From NCBI GenBank assembly GCA_963576565.1, contig OY755038.1, forward strand, positions 66,957,908-67,021,907: DNA of 64,000 bases, written 5' to 3'. Both the position numbers and the translations under genes were made by a program. The first letter of the stretch is position 1. Every line of letters starts with the position of its first letter. This document shows, piece after piece, positions 24,014 to 35,635 of this stretch. The notes beneath the pieces were generated by a model, which was given only the letters and a program-made list of their open reading frames with translations, was not told the DNA's origin and ran no database searches. The DNA is from Aspidapion aeneum (Eukaryota > Arthropoda > Insecta > Coleoptera > Brentidae).

Positions 24014-24260
24014 ATTTTTTTTAATTTTATAGTTAATCCCGCATTTCTTATTCTGTCAAATACTTTTTGCAACCTTATTAAGTGCTCGTCAAAGGTTTTT
24101 GAGTATACTATGACGTCATCGATGTAAATTAGCGCTTCTGACCATTTTAAACCTTCAAAAACTTTGTCTGCCAATTTTTGAAACCTTGCAGGACCGTTAC
24201 AAACTCCAAAGGGCATAACCTGAAATTCCCACAGTCCGTCTTGTGTAATAAATGCTGTTT
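24010..24260 (-). pseudogene. pol: pol: RT palm segment with YIDD box
   Basis: A short piece of the same RT in a different frame. It contains MPFGVCNGPARFQKL and then YIDDVIVYSKTFDEH, the catalytic Asp-Asp motif of RT (YIDD is the usual Ty3/gypsy form), then the region up to LTIKLKK. It is bounded by two homopolymers, 24258-24265 (8 T) and 24015-24022 (8 T), where the frame shifts on both sides. The catalytic residues themselves are intact. Confidence 0.9.
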
Positions 24261-25651
24261 TTTTTAGAAGATTCCTCTAAGCTTATTTGCCAAAAACGAC
24301 TAAACATATCTAAGCTAGAAAAATATTTTGCATCGTTTAGATAAAAAAGAACGTCGTCCACTAGTGGAAATGGATATACCTCTTTCTTTGTTAGGAGATT
24401 TATTTTGCGATAATCGGCACAGAACCGATAAGAGTTATCAGGTTTTTTAACCAATACAACAGGGCTAGACCAAGAGCTATTACTTGGCCGTATAATATTA
24501 TTTTCAAGCATTTCTTTTATTTGCGAATTTATTATTTCTCTTTCTTTTTGTGACACCCTGTATGGTTTTGAGCTACACGGAGGGTTGTCACCTGTGTCGA
24601 TAACATGTTGTGTCAAATTTGTAAACCCTACCTCCTTTGGGCTTAAAGCTAGAATGTCTTTATTTTTATTTAAAAGATCTATCAGTCGTTTTTTATTCTG
24701 AGGAGATAAAGAATCGTTTATATTATATGAGAAGTCTGAGCTTATCTTGTTGACTTCCTTTGTTATAAATACTTCGTTTGTTATAAAGACTTCCGATAAA
24801 TCCACATTGCAAATGCGTATTAGCCTTCCAAATGCTGTTCCAGCAAAATGTTTTATCTTAGATTGCTTGCAGCTTAAAATGCTTACAAAAACGCAATTGT
24901 TTTTAATATGAATAGGCGTTTTAATAACAAGTCCTTGTTTTACTAAGAATTGCTCATTGTGTTCAAAATAAAAATTAGAAATTGCCATCTCAAGTGGATA
25001 AGAAAACTTTGGAATATAAAGTTCTACTTCTACAATACTGCCAAAAGTTAAAATTATATCATGGGCGAGACAAACCTTGAAGTTCTTTTCGATTTCGTGA
25101 ACTTCATTTAAAGTCAAATAATTTTCTACCAGAGATTGTGTAAAAGGCACAGAAGTCGATATTTTTAAAAAATAAATATTTTTTTCTAGAAAGTTTATAA
25201 CAGCTCCATATTTATATAAAAATTTGACTCCCAAAAGTAGTGGTTTTGGTAAAGTTTGAATAACCAAAGTATCAACTGTAATTTTCGAATTTCCAAAAGA
25301 AAAGTTTATAATATTTGTGCCTAAAACTTGAATTTTATGGCAATCCGCAGTTTGCAATGTTCTGGAATTTTTTTTTATAGTTTGAAAGTGCTCAAAAAAA
25401 TTTGCACTACAAATATTCTCAAATGAGCCTGTATCAATAATAATATCAATATTTTTACTCAAAAATATACCTTGAACGACCAAAATTTTTGAGGAATGCA
25501 TATTTAAGTTAATTGATGGGTAGTCTTTTGGTAACTGGTTAAGAAAAAATAGATTTTCAGTCTCTTGACCAGGGGTTGGTTGGGGTTGGGGTAGTGGTTT
25601 TTTTAAAGGGGTGACGTTTTTAGTTAACGGCACCCCTGTGACTCGTTTGGG
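24197..25651 (-). pseudogene. pol: pol: protease and RT N-terminal half
   Basis: 478 codons from 25633, open in frame back to the putative frameshift site at 25651. The aspartic protease motif IDTGSFENICSANFF lies around residue 67. RT begins near residue 300 with NKDILALSPKEVG, then HVIDTGDNPPCSSKPYRVS, IIRPSNSSWSSPVVLVKKPD, FCADYRKINLLTKKEVYPFP and SSLDMFSRFWQISLEESSKK, where SSLDM carries the first RT catalytic Asp. The motif normally reading FSGFWQI has Arg instead of Gly. The frame is lost at the 8-T run 24258-24265, giving a nonsense tail. It overlaps the end of gag in the -1 frame. Confidence 0.9.
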
Positions 25652-27130
25652 TTGTCACAGATAGCCAACAAAGGTTTTTCAGTCTCCGTAGACTGTTTCT
25701 TCCTTCCGGCACATGGGCATTGACAAGTGGTAGGTTCAGTGAGTGCAAGTATAGTAGATTTTTGTACTTGCTGAGTTTTTTTCGGGAATCGGCATGTAGT
25801 TTGAAAATGTCCTGTTCTTTTACAATTAAAGCAAATAGGACGCCCTGTATTTGTTCTTGTTTTTACGTAAGGTTGATAGTGAAAATTTTTTCGGTTATCC
25901 TGATATCTTTTTTGAATTCGCCTAGTATCATTTTGTTGATATTTTGTGTTTGGTAAAGAAACCTGATTGTCATTAAAACCGAAGTTTTGTTTCTTAAAGT
26001 TAAAATTTTTAAAGTTTGGACTTTGAAAATTTGGTTTTTTAAAATTTTGATTATCATTTTGATTTTTCTGAGGCCATTTTTTCTGACTTGTACCAGGTTT
26101 TTCGGACATTGTCAAAACCTCAGAAAATGACTTGGAAAGATTTGAAATGTTTTGAATTCCACTTATACGATTTAATAATTTTAGAAGACCTTCTTCATCT
26201 GTGGGCGGATTTTCTTGTAACATAAAATAATTTGTCAAAATAGAAGCATGCAAACCTGCTTCAAAATATTCTAAAAAATTTGAGAACGTCATAGCAGCAT
26301 CGTATTCATTGCAAATATTTGAAATACGGTAAAAATAGCTCTTAATGTCTTCATTTTCTCGTTGTTTCGTATTCATTAGTCGTAACTTTAATTCACGCTT
26401 AGCAGAAACTGAACCAAATCGCGTTAAAAAAATCATTAGAATCGTCTCTCCATTTTTTATTTTGATTGCCCGCGTTTTCCTTATATTTTTTAAACCAAGT
26501 AAAAGCCGCATCAAGCAGGTAAGTGCCAAAATACATCAATTTTTCTTTTTCAGACCAATTGTTTAAAACAGCGCACCTTTCATAACTTTTTAGAAAATCA
26601 CGCGCTTTTTTCTCTGAGGGGTCAAACAATTCAGGGGATATATATTTAGGCGTTGCCGGCGTCGCCAATTCATTTCTTATATCAGAGATAGTAACATCGG
26701 CCATATTTAAACGTTTTATTGATTCTTCACTGTCAGAAAGTTCAATAATTGAAATATAACTTGTTTCAAAAGAAGAACTGGAATTTGGTTTTAGTGTCTG
26801 GGTTGAAGACCCTGATAACTCAAATTCCTCTTGCGTAGTACTTTGTAGATTTTCTACATTAGGGCCAGGGGGTAGAACAAATTTGAGCTCTGAGAGTCTT
26901 GAGGAAAGCTCAGTGATACCTGGCTCTAATTCAGTACTACGCACCTTTGGTAAAAATTGAAATAATTCCGGTAATGATGTATTTGGGGTACTACTGTTAC
27001 TATCACTACTTATAATAGGGGTAACTTGCCTTGCTGTTGTGGTATTAAAAGTAAGTTTAGGTAAATTTGCACTTCTTAGCACCCTATCTGTCTTGGGTAT
27101 TTTAGTTTTATCTTTATCAGACTTGGACAT
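25624..27130 (-). pseudogene. gag: gag of the Ty3/gypsy element (one frameshift)
   Basis: ATG at 27130-27128 lies only 33 bp inside the 5' LTR. The first frame (27130-26399, 243 codons) has a Ser/Thr/Pro-rich N-terminal third, then TPKYISPELFDPSEKKARDF and YFGTYLLDAAFTWFKKY, which match the retrotransposon capsid region. At the 7-A run 26426-26432 the capsid frame moves to the second track (26529-25624). There it continues with KRELKLRLMNTKQRENEDI, a typical capsid C-terminal stretch, then an Asn/Gln/Phe/Lys-rich linker and one CCHC zinc knuckle, CFNCKRTGHFQTTC, which binds genomic RNA. Together this is about 500 codons. The break as sequenced removes the nucleocapsid from the first frame. 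Confidence 0.85.
25645..25651 (-). promoter_or_regulatory. Putative -1 ribosomal frameshift site between gag and pol
   Basis: On the minus strand the gag frame reads C CCA AAC, a canonical X XXY YYZ slippery heptamer, about 18 nt before the gag stop (25624-25626). The pol frame is -1 relative to gag and is open through this point. The arrangement is what a gag-pol -1 frameshift needs. I could not assess a downstream stimulatory structure. Confidence 0.6.
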
Positions 27131-27142
27131 TAATTAACCATA

Positions 27143-27160
27143 CAATCCTAGCCTCCACCA
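27143..27160 (-). other. Primer-binding-site-like sequence
   Basis: On the minus strand, three bases inside the 5' LTR, TGGTGGAGGCTAGGATTG begins with the TGG expected to pair with a tRNA 3' CCA end. I could not assign the tRNA from memory. It is not the Lys or Ser primer sequence typical of Drosophila gypsy or 17.6/297. The whole leader from LTR to gag ATG is only 33 bp. Confidence 0.6.
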
Positions 27161-27163
27161 AAT

Positions 27164-28146
27164 TGTCGGGTGTGATTTTGGTTAAATCAATCCCTAAATG
27201 CGAGTGTACCGTTAGGATCTCGCATGTATGGTTGATCCAATCAATAATCCAAATAAAATAAAAAGAACAAAATAATTAAATTGACAAATTTATAATTGAT
27301 AAATAAAAAACTCTGTTACATAAACGATGTCCAAAATTATTAATTTTGTAAGTTAATAAAATAATAAAATAAAATCAAAAACATCAAAAAAACATAAAAT
27401 CAAAAGCAATATAAAATTAATTAACAGCAAGACAAGATCCAAGTGACAATTTAAGCTAAATACACAAAATATAACTTACCAGAGTACTATCGGGAAATAC
27501 TGCCCTGGTGGCATGTATATCGTTTTGAACAACAATTATTATTTTGAAAAAATAAAATAAAAATACTAAAATGTTAATTTATCAAAAATTAACTTTTAAG
27601 TGAAGTTAACTTTAAGCTTAATAACCTCAAGACTCAAAACTGAACTACCGACTTGTTTCCTCAAAGTTACGCTTTTTATGCAAGGGAGGCTGGGACAACC
27701 TACCCTGGTAGGGAACTCATTATCCCCCCTTTGGAGAGCTTGGGGGAACCAAGTCAGTGGCGTTTCTTATAATCCTAGATTTTACTCTATCATTATAGTT
27801 AATGTGTTAGACAAGAAAACCTAACCAAAAACAGAAATAAAATAACATTTTTATTGACAACACTTTCTTATCTCAAAGTTTTTTGATAGCCAATCACGAT
27901 AAAGGGAAAACCCTCTATCTACTTGATGTATCCCCTCGTTTAACCATTACGACTCCCACTCTAGACTTTTCAGCAGTTTTCCTGTCATCAACCAATTTTC
28001 TGTGTGGTAGGCGGCAACCAGTTGTTTATCATTTTGGAGGGAGGCGGAACCACTTTCTTATCTTAACAGAACCATATTTTGCGTTTTTCGTTTTTCCAAG
28101 ATGGTTTCATACAGTGGCACAGTCAGGGGTAAATTCATTCCTGACA
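27164..28146 (-). repeat. 5' LTR of the Ty3/gypsy element
   Basis: 983 bp, TGTCGGG at the left edge and CCTGACA at the right edge, the same length as 17401-18383. Differences noted by eye: eight substitutions, for example in the GAACCAAAT/GAACAAAAT, TTGTGT/TTTTGT and TCGGTAG/TCAGCAG positions. Confidence 0.95.
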
Positions 28147-28389
28147 GTATGCCAACATTTTACAAATAAAGCCCTAAAATTACTGCCTATATAAAGCATT
28201 CCTAAAATTCTTATTATAATATTTTTACCCTACTAATATAGTACAATAAATATAGGTACACGCTGATCTAGAGATAAATAGAAAACATTTGTAGGTACTT
28301 GCAAACCCCAAAAGCCGCAGAAAACAGCCAGTAATTTATTTGCTATTTGTATTTTTTGTAACTTTAGACCACTTTAGTACGTCTATGGG

Positions 28390-28583
28390 CAGGGCCCGTA
28401 GTAGGCACGGGCAAACCGGGCTTCTGCTCAGGGGCGCCCAATCATAGGGGCGCCAAATCAGAGCTCTAAAGGTGCTAAATTGTACATCTAGAGTAGCCGG
28501 ATTAGATGTATTTAGAAGTATGAGTATAGGCGCGCCAATTTACAGTTTCGCCCAGGGCGCCTAAATATCTAGGGAAGGTCCTG
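28390..28583. mobile_element. hAT-like MITE (CAGGGCC termini)
   Basis: The left end is CAGGGCCCGTAG and the right end GAAGGTCCTG (reverse complement CAGGACCTTC). The interior carries GGGGCGCC motifs against an A+T-rich background. Flanks CTATGGG and TTATGGG look like a slightly mutated 7-bp target duplication. It is non-coding. Confidence 0.5.
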
Positions 28584-31170
28584 TTATGGGCTTCAGTTAT
28601 TTAAATGTATTGTAGGTTCTAAGGTTCTATATAAATTCAAAGCATTTTGAGACATTAAACATATTAATATTTTGACAGCAAATAATTAAAGTTTTTTTAG
28701 TCGGCACCCCTACTAAATATAAAAATTTTGGTTCCGTTTTCGAGAATTAAGGTTCTCTTTAAATTTGGTACGGCTGTATGATTTTAAGCATTATAAAATT
28801 GTCAATTGTAAAACGATATTTAAGGTAAATGTTGTATTTTTGGGAATTTCGACAATTTTTTAAAAGTGCTATTTTTAAGTATGTTTGGCATAAAAACTCC
28901 GGCACGATTTTTGTAAAATTATACAGTTTTTGAAAGCTTGTTTCTTAATATAACTAACTTCTTTGGAGGATTAAAATCACCCAGAAAATATAGGAATCCG
29001 AGGCACACAAATGAAGAGATGTCAAATTGAGCCCAAAATCCAATGTTTTTTTTACATAGCATTACTTAAGTTTGAATTTTTTTATTAGACACCCCAGTCT
29101 TTTACATTTACCGCATACTTTTTTAAATAATTTTGTTAAGTTTTAATAATATTTAGATAAGAAATAAGAATAAAAAAATTAGTAGTAAAAAAATTATTTA
29201 ATCTTAAGAGCAATTTGTTAAATTTTTTCACATAACGCGATATTGCTAATTTTAGTATTTTTTTGCGTGGTTCTGTGTAAAGGTAATATATAAATTTAAG
29301 CACATTATGATAGGCTAACTCAAAAAATACAATAATTACTATACGATATCAAAATCACCACTAAACTGTGTTCGAGGGAAGCAAATAATCCAAAAATTTT
29401 AAAAATTACAAATTTAAATTTTGGTGAAAATTTCATTTCTAAAATTTTTAATAAAAAAACTCTTAAATAAAAATATTTCTTGAGATCATTATAGAGCGGT
29501 AGATAGACACATCTACTGGCTGCATAAAACTGAAACCAAAATTATCCTACAAAGTACCGTTTTTGAGATATTTGACAAAAAGTAGGTTACTATCAATCTT
29601 CACCTTTGGGGCGTCGCGATGCTACCTATAATGCGACGCCGAGCAAATCACTGTTTCTTCCTAACTTCGTAGGGAGTCCTTAAACAGCATGCCAAGTTAT
29701 ATCAAAATCACCCAAAAATTGAATATTTCCAATTTGACTGCCCGACCACAATGAGACAGAAATGAAGTGTCTCCGAGATATATTTACCTCCGATTATTTA
29801 CACTTAAATATTGTTCGCTTAGTCGTTTCACTTTATCGTGATGAACACCCTTTTTGTTGTCAAACTAATATAACACTTGACACTCGACATTCAGGCACGT
29901 AGATTAGGAAGATACTGGGGGACATTACCGCCCTCCCTGAGCAACTTTTTTCAGGAAATTTTAAGGTCTTTTGGACGAAAATTGGGCGTGGTATTTCTAA
30001 AATCTTCCGCCTTCGGCTGATTTGCCTCTGACGGTGAACATATCTGACTACCCTGCGCAAAACCTCATGTCACTGAATAATAACAGCACTTTTTATGTGT
30101 GAGTTACCCCCCCCCCCTCGCTAGAAAAGAAAAGCTTGACGGCGATAAGTTGTTTGTTGTTTCGAAGCCTTCGATTAATAGTTTTGGCATTTCCTTTTAT
30201 CTTACCATTTGTTTTGTTTTATTTCATTTTATATTATTTTATGTACAGGATGAGTCATAAATAGCAATCAACCAATTTTAATTGCTGATAAAATTATTAA
30301 AAGTTAAAATTATTTTCTCGTAAGGGAATTTGGCGGTTCTTGGAAAAAGTACTACTTCAAGTGTTTTTCTTAATTAAATAAAAAATTTAGAAAAGTCATA
30401 AATGCGCGCTCAATTTTCTTCTTTAAAACTTCACATATTCACTTCTTAATATATATTTGATTTTATTGTTAATAAACTCTTTTGCTATTTTGTAAATATT
30501 TAAAATCTTTAAACTTTTAGACTTAAGGAACCTTTCTATGTCTTTTGTCAATAACTTTCTTTTGTTTGTTTTTTTGTTTGTTGTCAGTAACTTTTTAAAC
30601 GTTGATTGAATAAAATAATTTATTCAACTATTTAATTTCCTTAATATTACTATTTAGGTTTAGGATATTATAATGATTTAAAATGCTGATTTTAAGTTAC
30701 GGAGCTATAGCATGTTAAAATTTTAGTGTTTATAATTATTTTATTAAATAACTCCTGCACTTTTTGAAATGTTTAGCTCAAATTAAACAAGCGCATTACG
30801 GTTTAAGGTCTATATGATTAAGCTCACCAACTGCTTTCAAATATCTACTGGGTGATATTTTTCATTCCCTTAACATTTTTTTATTTCAAAAATAGTTGCA
30901 AAATTGAATATTGTTCCGCTCGCTAGCTATTTTTCCATATGTACGGAGGTCGGAGCCTCTCGTGCTTTCCGCAATGGCGAGTTTTCTGTGGTTAGTCGAA
31001 ATGTATTTTCACGAGCACTTTGGTATAGTGTATACGTACTTATCTAATGGTTTGCTGTTTAATATTAACTTTTAGTCTTAAGATATCCCAATGAGTCCCC
31101 CTCTCTAGTTGTTGACCTACTTATGTCTGACCCTTTATGTACAGAGACAAACAATGTATTATATGTATAT
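28584..31170. other. No supported feature
   Basis: A+T-rich. It contains a short poly-C run near 30108 and two GCGTCGC-type blocks near 29611-29640. No coding motif was recognised. Confidence 0.4.
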
Positions 31171-32072
31171 ACGAGGTCTGACAATTCAATTTTAGGACTG
31201 GCCCTCGTACTAACGGGTTTTAAATCTCCAAACCTTAGGCGGCCGGAGTTATTCACCTTGACGTGCTTTCTATTAACGCGCTCAATCTTGTCGCATTTCC
31301 TCTACTATTTTGCCTTACGCAGTGGTTTGAAGCGGATTGTGCATAGATCATTTGCCGGAATTATGACAAACAAAAAATTTGAGCAACATATTAATTTAAA
31401 ATAAAACTCAAAAACACGGCTACTGAATGCTTTTAAATGCTTCTACATGTCTACGGAGAGCAGTGTATGTCTTGTACAATGATTTTTGTGTGGCATAAAA
31501 GCTTTTTTGAGGGTCGAGAAGAAGTTAAAGATTATGAACGAGAAGCGCACTCCAGCACATCCAAAACAGCAATGCTCATTGTTTTTTTTTCGATAATTAT
31601 TAGGGGTGATATTATTATTGAATAGGCGCGTGAGGGTCAAACAGTCAACCAACGTTTATATTTGAAAGAATTGATGTAGCTTAGGGAACGTGTAAGGAAA
31701 AAGCATAAAGATTTGTGAAGGAACAATGCGTGGCTGCTCTACCAGGACAATGCACCGGCCCACAATGCCCTTTCCATTAAGCAGTTTTTAGCCAATAAGA
31801 AGAACCCCATCGTTAACCACCCACCATATTCACCAGACTTGGCCGCTTGCGACTTCCACTTGTTTCCAACAGTGAAGAAATCGTCAAAAGAAACCCGTTT
31901 TGAAATATTAGAACACGTCAAGGAAAAAACGGCAAGACGACTTCTTAAGAGCCTCTCTTCTGATGATTGCCAAAATTGCGTCCAACGTTAAAAAAAATAT
32001 ATTAAGTTTTATTAGTCTTTAAATAAAGTAGATTTTTTACAACAGTCTTATAATTTTATTGTCATATCTCGT
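31171..32072 (+). pseudogene. mariner element with decayed transposase
   Basis: The ends are inverted: ACGAGGTCTGACAATT at 31171, and the reverse complement of 32041-32072 reads ACGAGATATGACAAT, with TA at both borders. The plus-strand transposase starts at ATG 31364 (FEQHINLK, as in the mariner N-terminus) and shifts frame. It continues as YGEQCMSCTM..FVWHKSFFEGREEV (31455-31520), the linker SSTSKT, and later DNAPAHNALSIKQFL..HPPYSPDLAACDFHLFP (31746-31870). The last two Asp of the DDD triad are present with exactly 34 residues between them (DD34D). At about 900 bp it lacks roughly 400 bp of a full mariner, including the region of the first catalytic Asp. Several frameshifts show it is dead. 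Confidence 0.85.
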
Positions 32073-33590
32073 ACTATATATTTTTTAAGGTAACAGAAGC
32101 TTTTTTAAATACTTGTCGTACGTTTTTGGTATATAAGTATATTTTCCACCCATATTTAAGTTAGCTACGTAATTGCGAACTCAGCGTTTTTTTTACAGAA
32201 CGATGGGAAAACCGACATAAATTTTCTTTCTTGATATTAATTACTAATACCATCCTAGCCAATTAGCACATTCCAAGTGAATTCGCTATATCAGCCAGAG
32301 AGTTTTTGTAAATATCTTAGAAACAGAAGCTCCTGCCAAGTATTTAGTAGTAACATAAATTATTGAAAAAAACGTGTTCTTCTATATTCGGATCTGTTAA
32401 AAAGATACACTATTTCCAATTTTGTAACTATCAAAATACTATCATTAAGATTAATGGATTTTGGTAAAAATTCAACTAGCTCTTTACCGTATTGTACACT
32501 ATTTTACCCGAAAGTTTTATGAAAATCGGTGTGGCGGTTTAGGAGCTATCGTATTACGGACACACACACACATAATCCATTTTCGGCGTTATGTTAAAAA
32601 TATTTTTTGTCGAAAATAATACCTTCTCCAACCATTGCTACGCGTGCAAGGAAGGTAACAATATTCATCCTGTTTACGCTGAAACCAGTTTTAAACGGAA
32701 AATATAGATATCTATCAAAATTGTTTACTTAATCCTACCTTCTGACCGTTCAAAGTCACAACTCAACACAGCTCAAAGCTAAATAGCTACCAGGCTTTTA
32801 CGTGTCAAAGCCTATCGGAACGCGGCCATCGCGTAATTCATTACCAAAACGCATCAGTGTAGTTTTCTGTTCAATTTGTGTGTAAATCAGAGATATTTTA
32901 ATAATTTGTGAATCTTTATAGGAGTCTAGTCTAAACATATACGTAATATTCTAATACTCCCTGTTACCTATTTACACAATGGTTGGCGTTTGATGCAAAC
33001 ATTCAGAAATAACGGTACGAAAAATGCACAGATACCAAATGTACATAGATAGAGTTTTTGTCAAATGTACGCCGATGATTTGACGTAACGATTACAAGAA
33101 TAAAACAATATTCATGCGTAAAAGTATAACCAATCAGGACATTTTATCCTAAGGACCGCAAAAAGGATAGACTTATGCCCATTGATATTGCTATTTCAAA
33201 TATGTTTGCATTCTGCATGGTACCGTAGGTATTGCAATAATACGTACTATATGGAAATAATATGCATATTGAATATAGTCTTTGAAAGCAACCAATTAGG
33301 TCTTTTTTGATGACCCCAAAGCCCTCATGTTTGCATCATGAATGGGCAGTTACCGTGGGTATTGGAATATTATGTATATGAGTCTAAATAGTATAAGAGC
33401 CCAGTAGGATTTTGGGATTGAATTGCAAACTAATTCTCATATATTTAAGTCGATTCGTCATAGGACCATATCCCAAAACAAATAGAGGTGCCGGCGAAAA
33501 TGTTGCATAAACAACGCCATCTTTGTGTATGTAACATTTTAATGATTACATCGAAACCTCAAACAAAGTGTGGTTAGTTCCACTATAATG
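32073..33590. other. No clear feature; short (AC)n at about 32558-32572
   Basis: A GAAAATCGGTGTGGCGGTTTAGGAGC-like block near 32522 resembles the phrase at 2356-2385 in the TIR element, followed by ACACACACAC. It may be the end of a related non-autonomous repeat. Otherwise nothing was recognised. Confidence 0.35.
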
Positions 33591-35635
33591 GCCGTTTTTA
33601 AAGCAGTCGCACTGACATACTGCTAGTAAAAAAAAACTTTTTTAGCCGCTAGTTGTACTAGAACAAGTATTTTGTTGGTTGTGTAAAAATGTTTGACTTT
33701 CTCACAAATTCGCTATATCGATCACATTTCATTACCGCAGGAAAATCATTCGTCCAGTCGTAGGGCATCACATCGCGTCGGCTTCATCCCGACGCATACA
33801 ATATTATTGGACAGAAACATTAGGTCGCTATGTGTATGTGTATCGAATGCTGGAGAGACGATGCTGGGATGGACTCACAGGAAACAGAAAAATAGAAATA
33901 TTTACCAATCAATAAAAACATTAGCTTTTGAAGTAATTGTACCGAATGTTTTATCATAAATGCGATTTTTCTCTGTTAATATGCGTTTCACAATTTTTTT
34001 TACTATAATAATTGAACTGAAGAAAATATTACCAAAGAAGCGACAATTTTTTCAGAATTTTTTAGTTACACAGAAATTCACTAATATTAAATTATAATTA
34101 AAAAAAATTGCCCGCGGCGAATGTTTACTTGTTTCCTTTTTTCATTGGCTGTTTTTAAAGCAGTCACACTGACACACCGCTAGTAAAAAAACTTTTTTAG
34201 TCGCTAGTTGTACTAGAACAATTATTTCGTTGGTTGTGTAAAAATGTCCGGGTTTCTCAGAAATTCGCTATATTGATAACATATCATTACCGCAGGAAAA
34301 TAAGTCGTCCAGTCGTAGGGAATCGCATCGCGTCGGTTTCATCCCGACGCATCCAATATAATTGGACAGGCACAATAGGTCGCTATGTGTATGTGTATGT
34401 AATGCTTGACAGACGATGCTGGGATGGACTCATATAAAACAGAAAAATAAAAAAATTTTCCTATCAATAAATACAATAGCTTTTTATGTATTTGTATAGA
34501 ATATTTTATCATAAATGCCATTTTTCTCCGTTAATGTGCGTTCCACATTTTTTTACTATAATAATTTAACTGAAAAAAATATCAACAAAGAACATACAGC
34601 ATTTTTTTACAATTTTTTTTCGTTACAAAGAAATTAACCAACATTAAATTTTAATTACAAACAAATTGCTCGTGGCCAATGTTTATTTACTTCTTTTTTT
34701 CACTGGCCGATTTTAAAGCAGTCGCACTGACACACCGCTAGTAAAAAAAAACTTTGTTAGCCGCTAGTTGTACTAGAACAAATATATCGTTGGTTGTGTA
34801 AAAGTGTTCCGGTTTCTCACAAATTCGCTAAATCGATAATATTTCATTATCGCAGAAAATAATTTGTCCAGTCGTGGGGCATCGCATCGCGTGGGCTTCA
34901 TCCCGACGCATCCAATGTAACTGGACAGGCACTTTAAGTCACTATGTGTATGTGTATGTAATGCTTGACAGACAATCTAGGATGGACTCATATAAAACAT
35001 TAGCTTTTTAAGTAATTGTATAGAATGTGTTATCATAAAGGCCATTTTTCTCCATTAATGTGCGTTTCACATTTTTTATTACTTTAATAATTCAACTGAA
35101 TAAAATAGCACCAAAGAAAAAACAACCATTAACTAATATTAAATTATAATTAAAAAAAAGTTGCCCGCGATGAATATTTACTTATTTCATTTTTCACTGG
35201 CCGTTTTTAAAGCAGTTGCACTGACACACCGCTAGTAAAAAAAACAATTTTTTAGCCGCTAGTTGTACTAAAACAGGTATCTTGTTGGTTGTATAAAAAT
35301 GTTCGGGTTTCTCACAAATTCGCTATATCGATAACATTTCATTACCGCAGGAAAATAATTCGTCCAGTCGTAGGGCATCGCATCGCGTCGGTTTCATCCC
35401 GACGCATCCTATGTAATTGGACAGGCACATTAGGTCGCTATGTGTATGTGTATGTAATGCTTGACAGACGATGCTAGGATGGACTCATATAAAACAAAAA
35501 AATAGAAATCTTTACCAATCAATATAAACATTAGCTTTCTGAGGAATTGTATAGAATGTTTTATCATTAATGCCATTTTTCTCCGTTAATGTGCCTTCCA
35601 CATTTTTATTTACTATAAACTTTGTAGTTGTTTAC
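33591..35635. repeat. Four tandem units of about 557 bp (satellite-like)
   Basis: Units start with GCCGTTTTTAAAGCAGTCGC or a near variant at 33591, 34148, 34706 and 35200 (periods about 557, 558 and 494). The fourth unit is cut short. Conserved blocks within each are CGCTAGTTGTACTAGAACA, TTCATTACCGCAGG, a GCGTCGG..CCGACGC stem-loop, TCGCTATGTGTATGTGTAT and GGATGGACTCA. The second half of each unit is more A+T-rich and more variable. Short ORFs recur in the same place of units 1, 2 and 4 (33693, 34234, 35289) but their frames are not conserved at the ends, so I do not call them genes. Confidence 0.85.

Larger units (their letters stand above)
17401..28146 (-). mobile_element. Env-bearing Ty3/gypsy LTR retrotransposon, nearly full length
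   Basis: The element is 10,746 bp and transcribed on the minus strand. It is bounded by two 983-bp LTRs (17401-18383 and 27164-28146) that begin TGTC and end GACA and differ at about 8 sites. Minus-strand order: 5' LTR, primer-binding-site-like sequence, gag, pol (protease, RT, RNase H, integrase, the Ty3/gypsy order), an extra ORF, an env-like gene, purine tract, 3' LTR. Protease before RT and integrase after RNase H excludes Ty1/copia. An env-like gene with furin site and anchor resembles errantiviruses (insect retroviruses). No exact target duplication flanks it: the left flank ends GAAT and the right begins GTAT. All long frames are broken. Low LTR divergence implies recent insertion. Confidence 0.95.

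Noticed and set aside
33693..35477. Recurring small ORFs in the ~557-bp tandem units
   Set aside because: The frame is not kept across units (unit 3 lacks it and the C-termini differ), so similarity follows from the DNA repeat rather than from coding selection.
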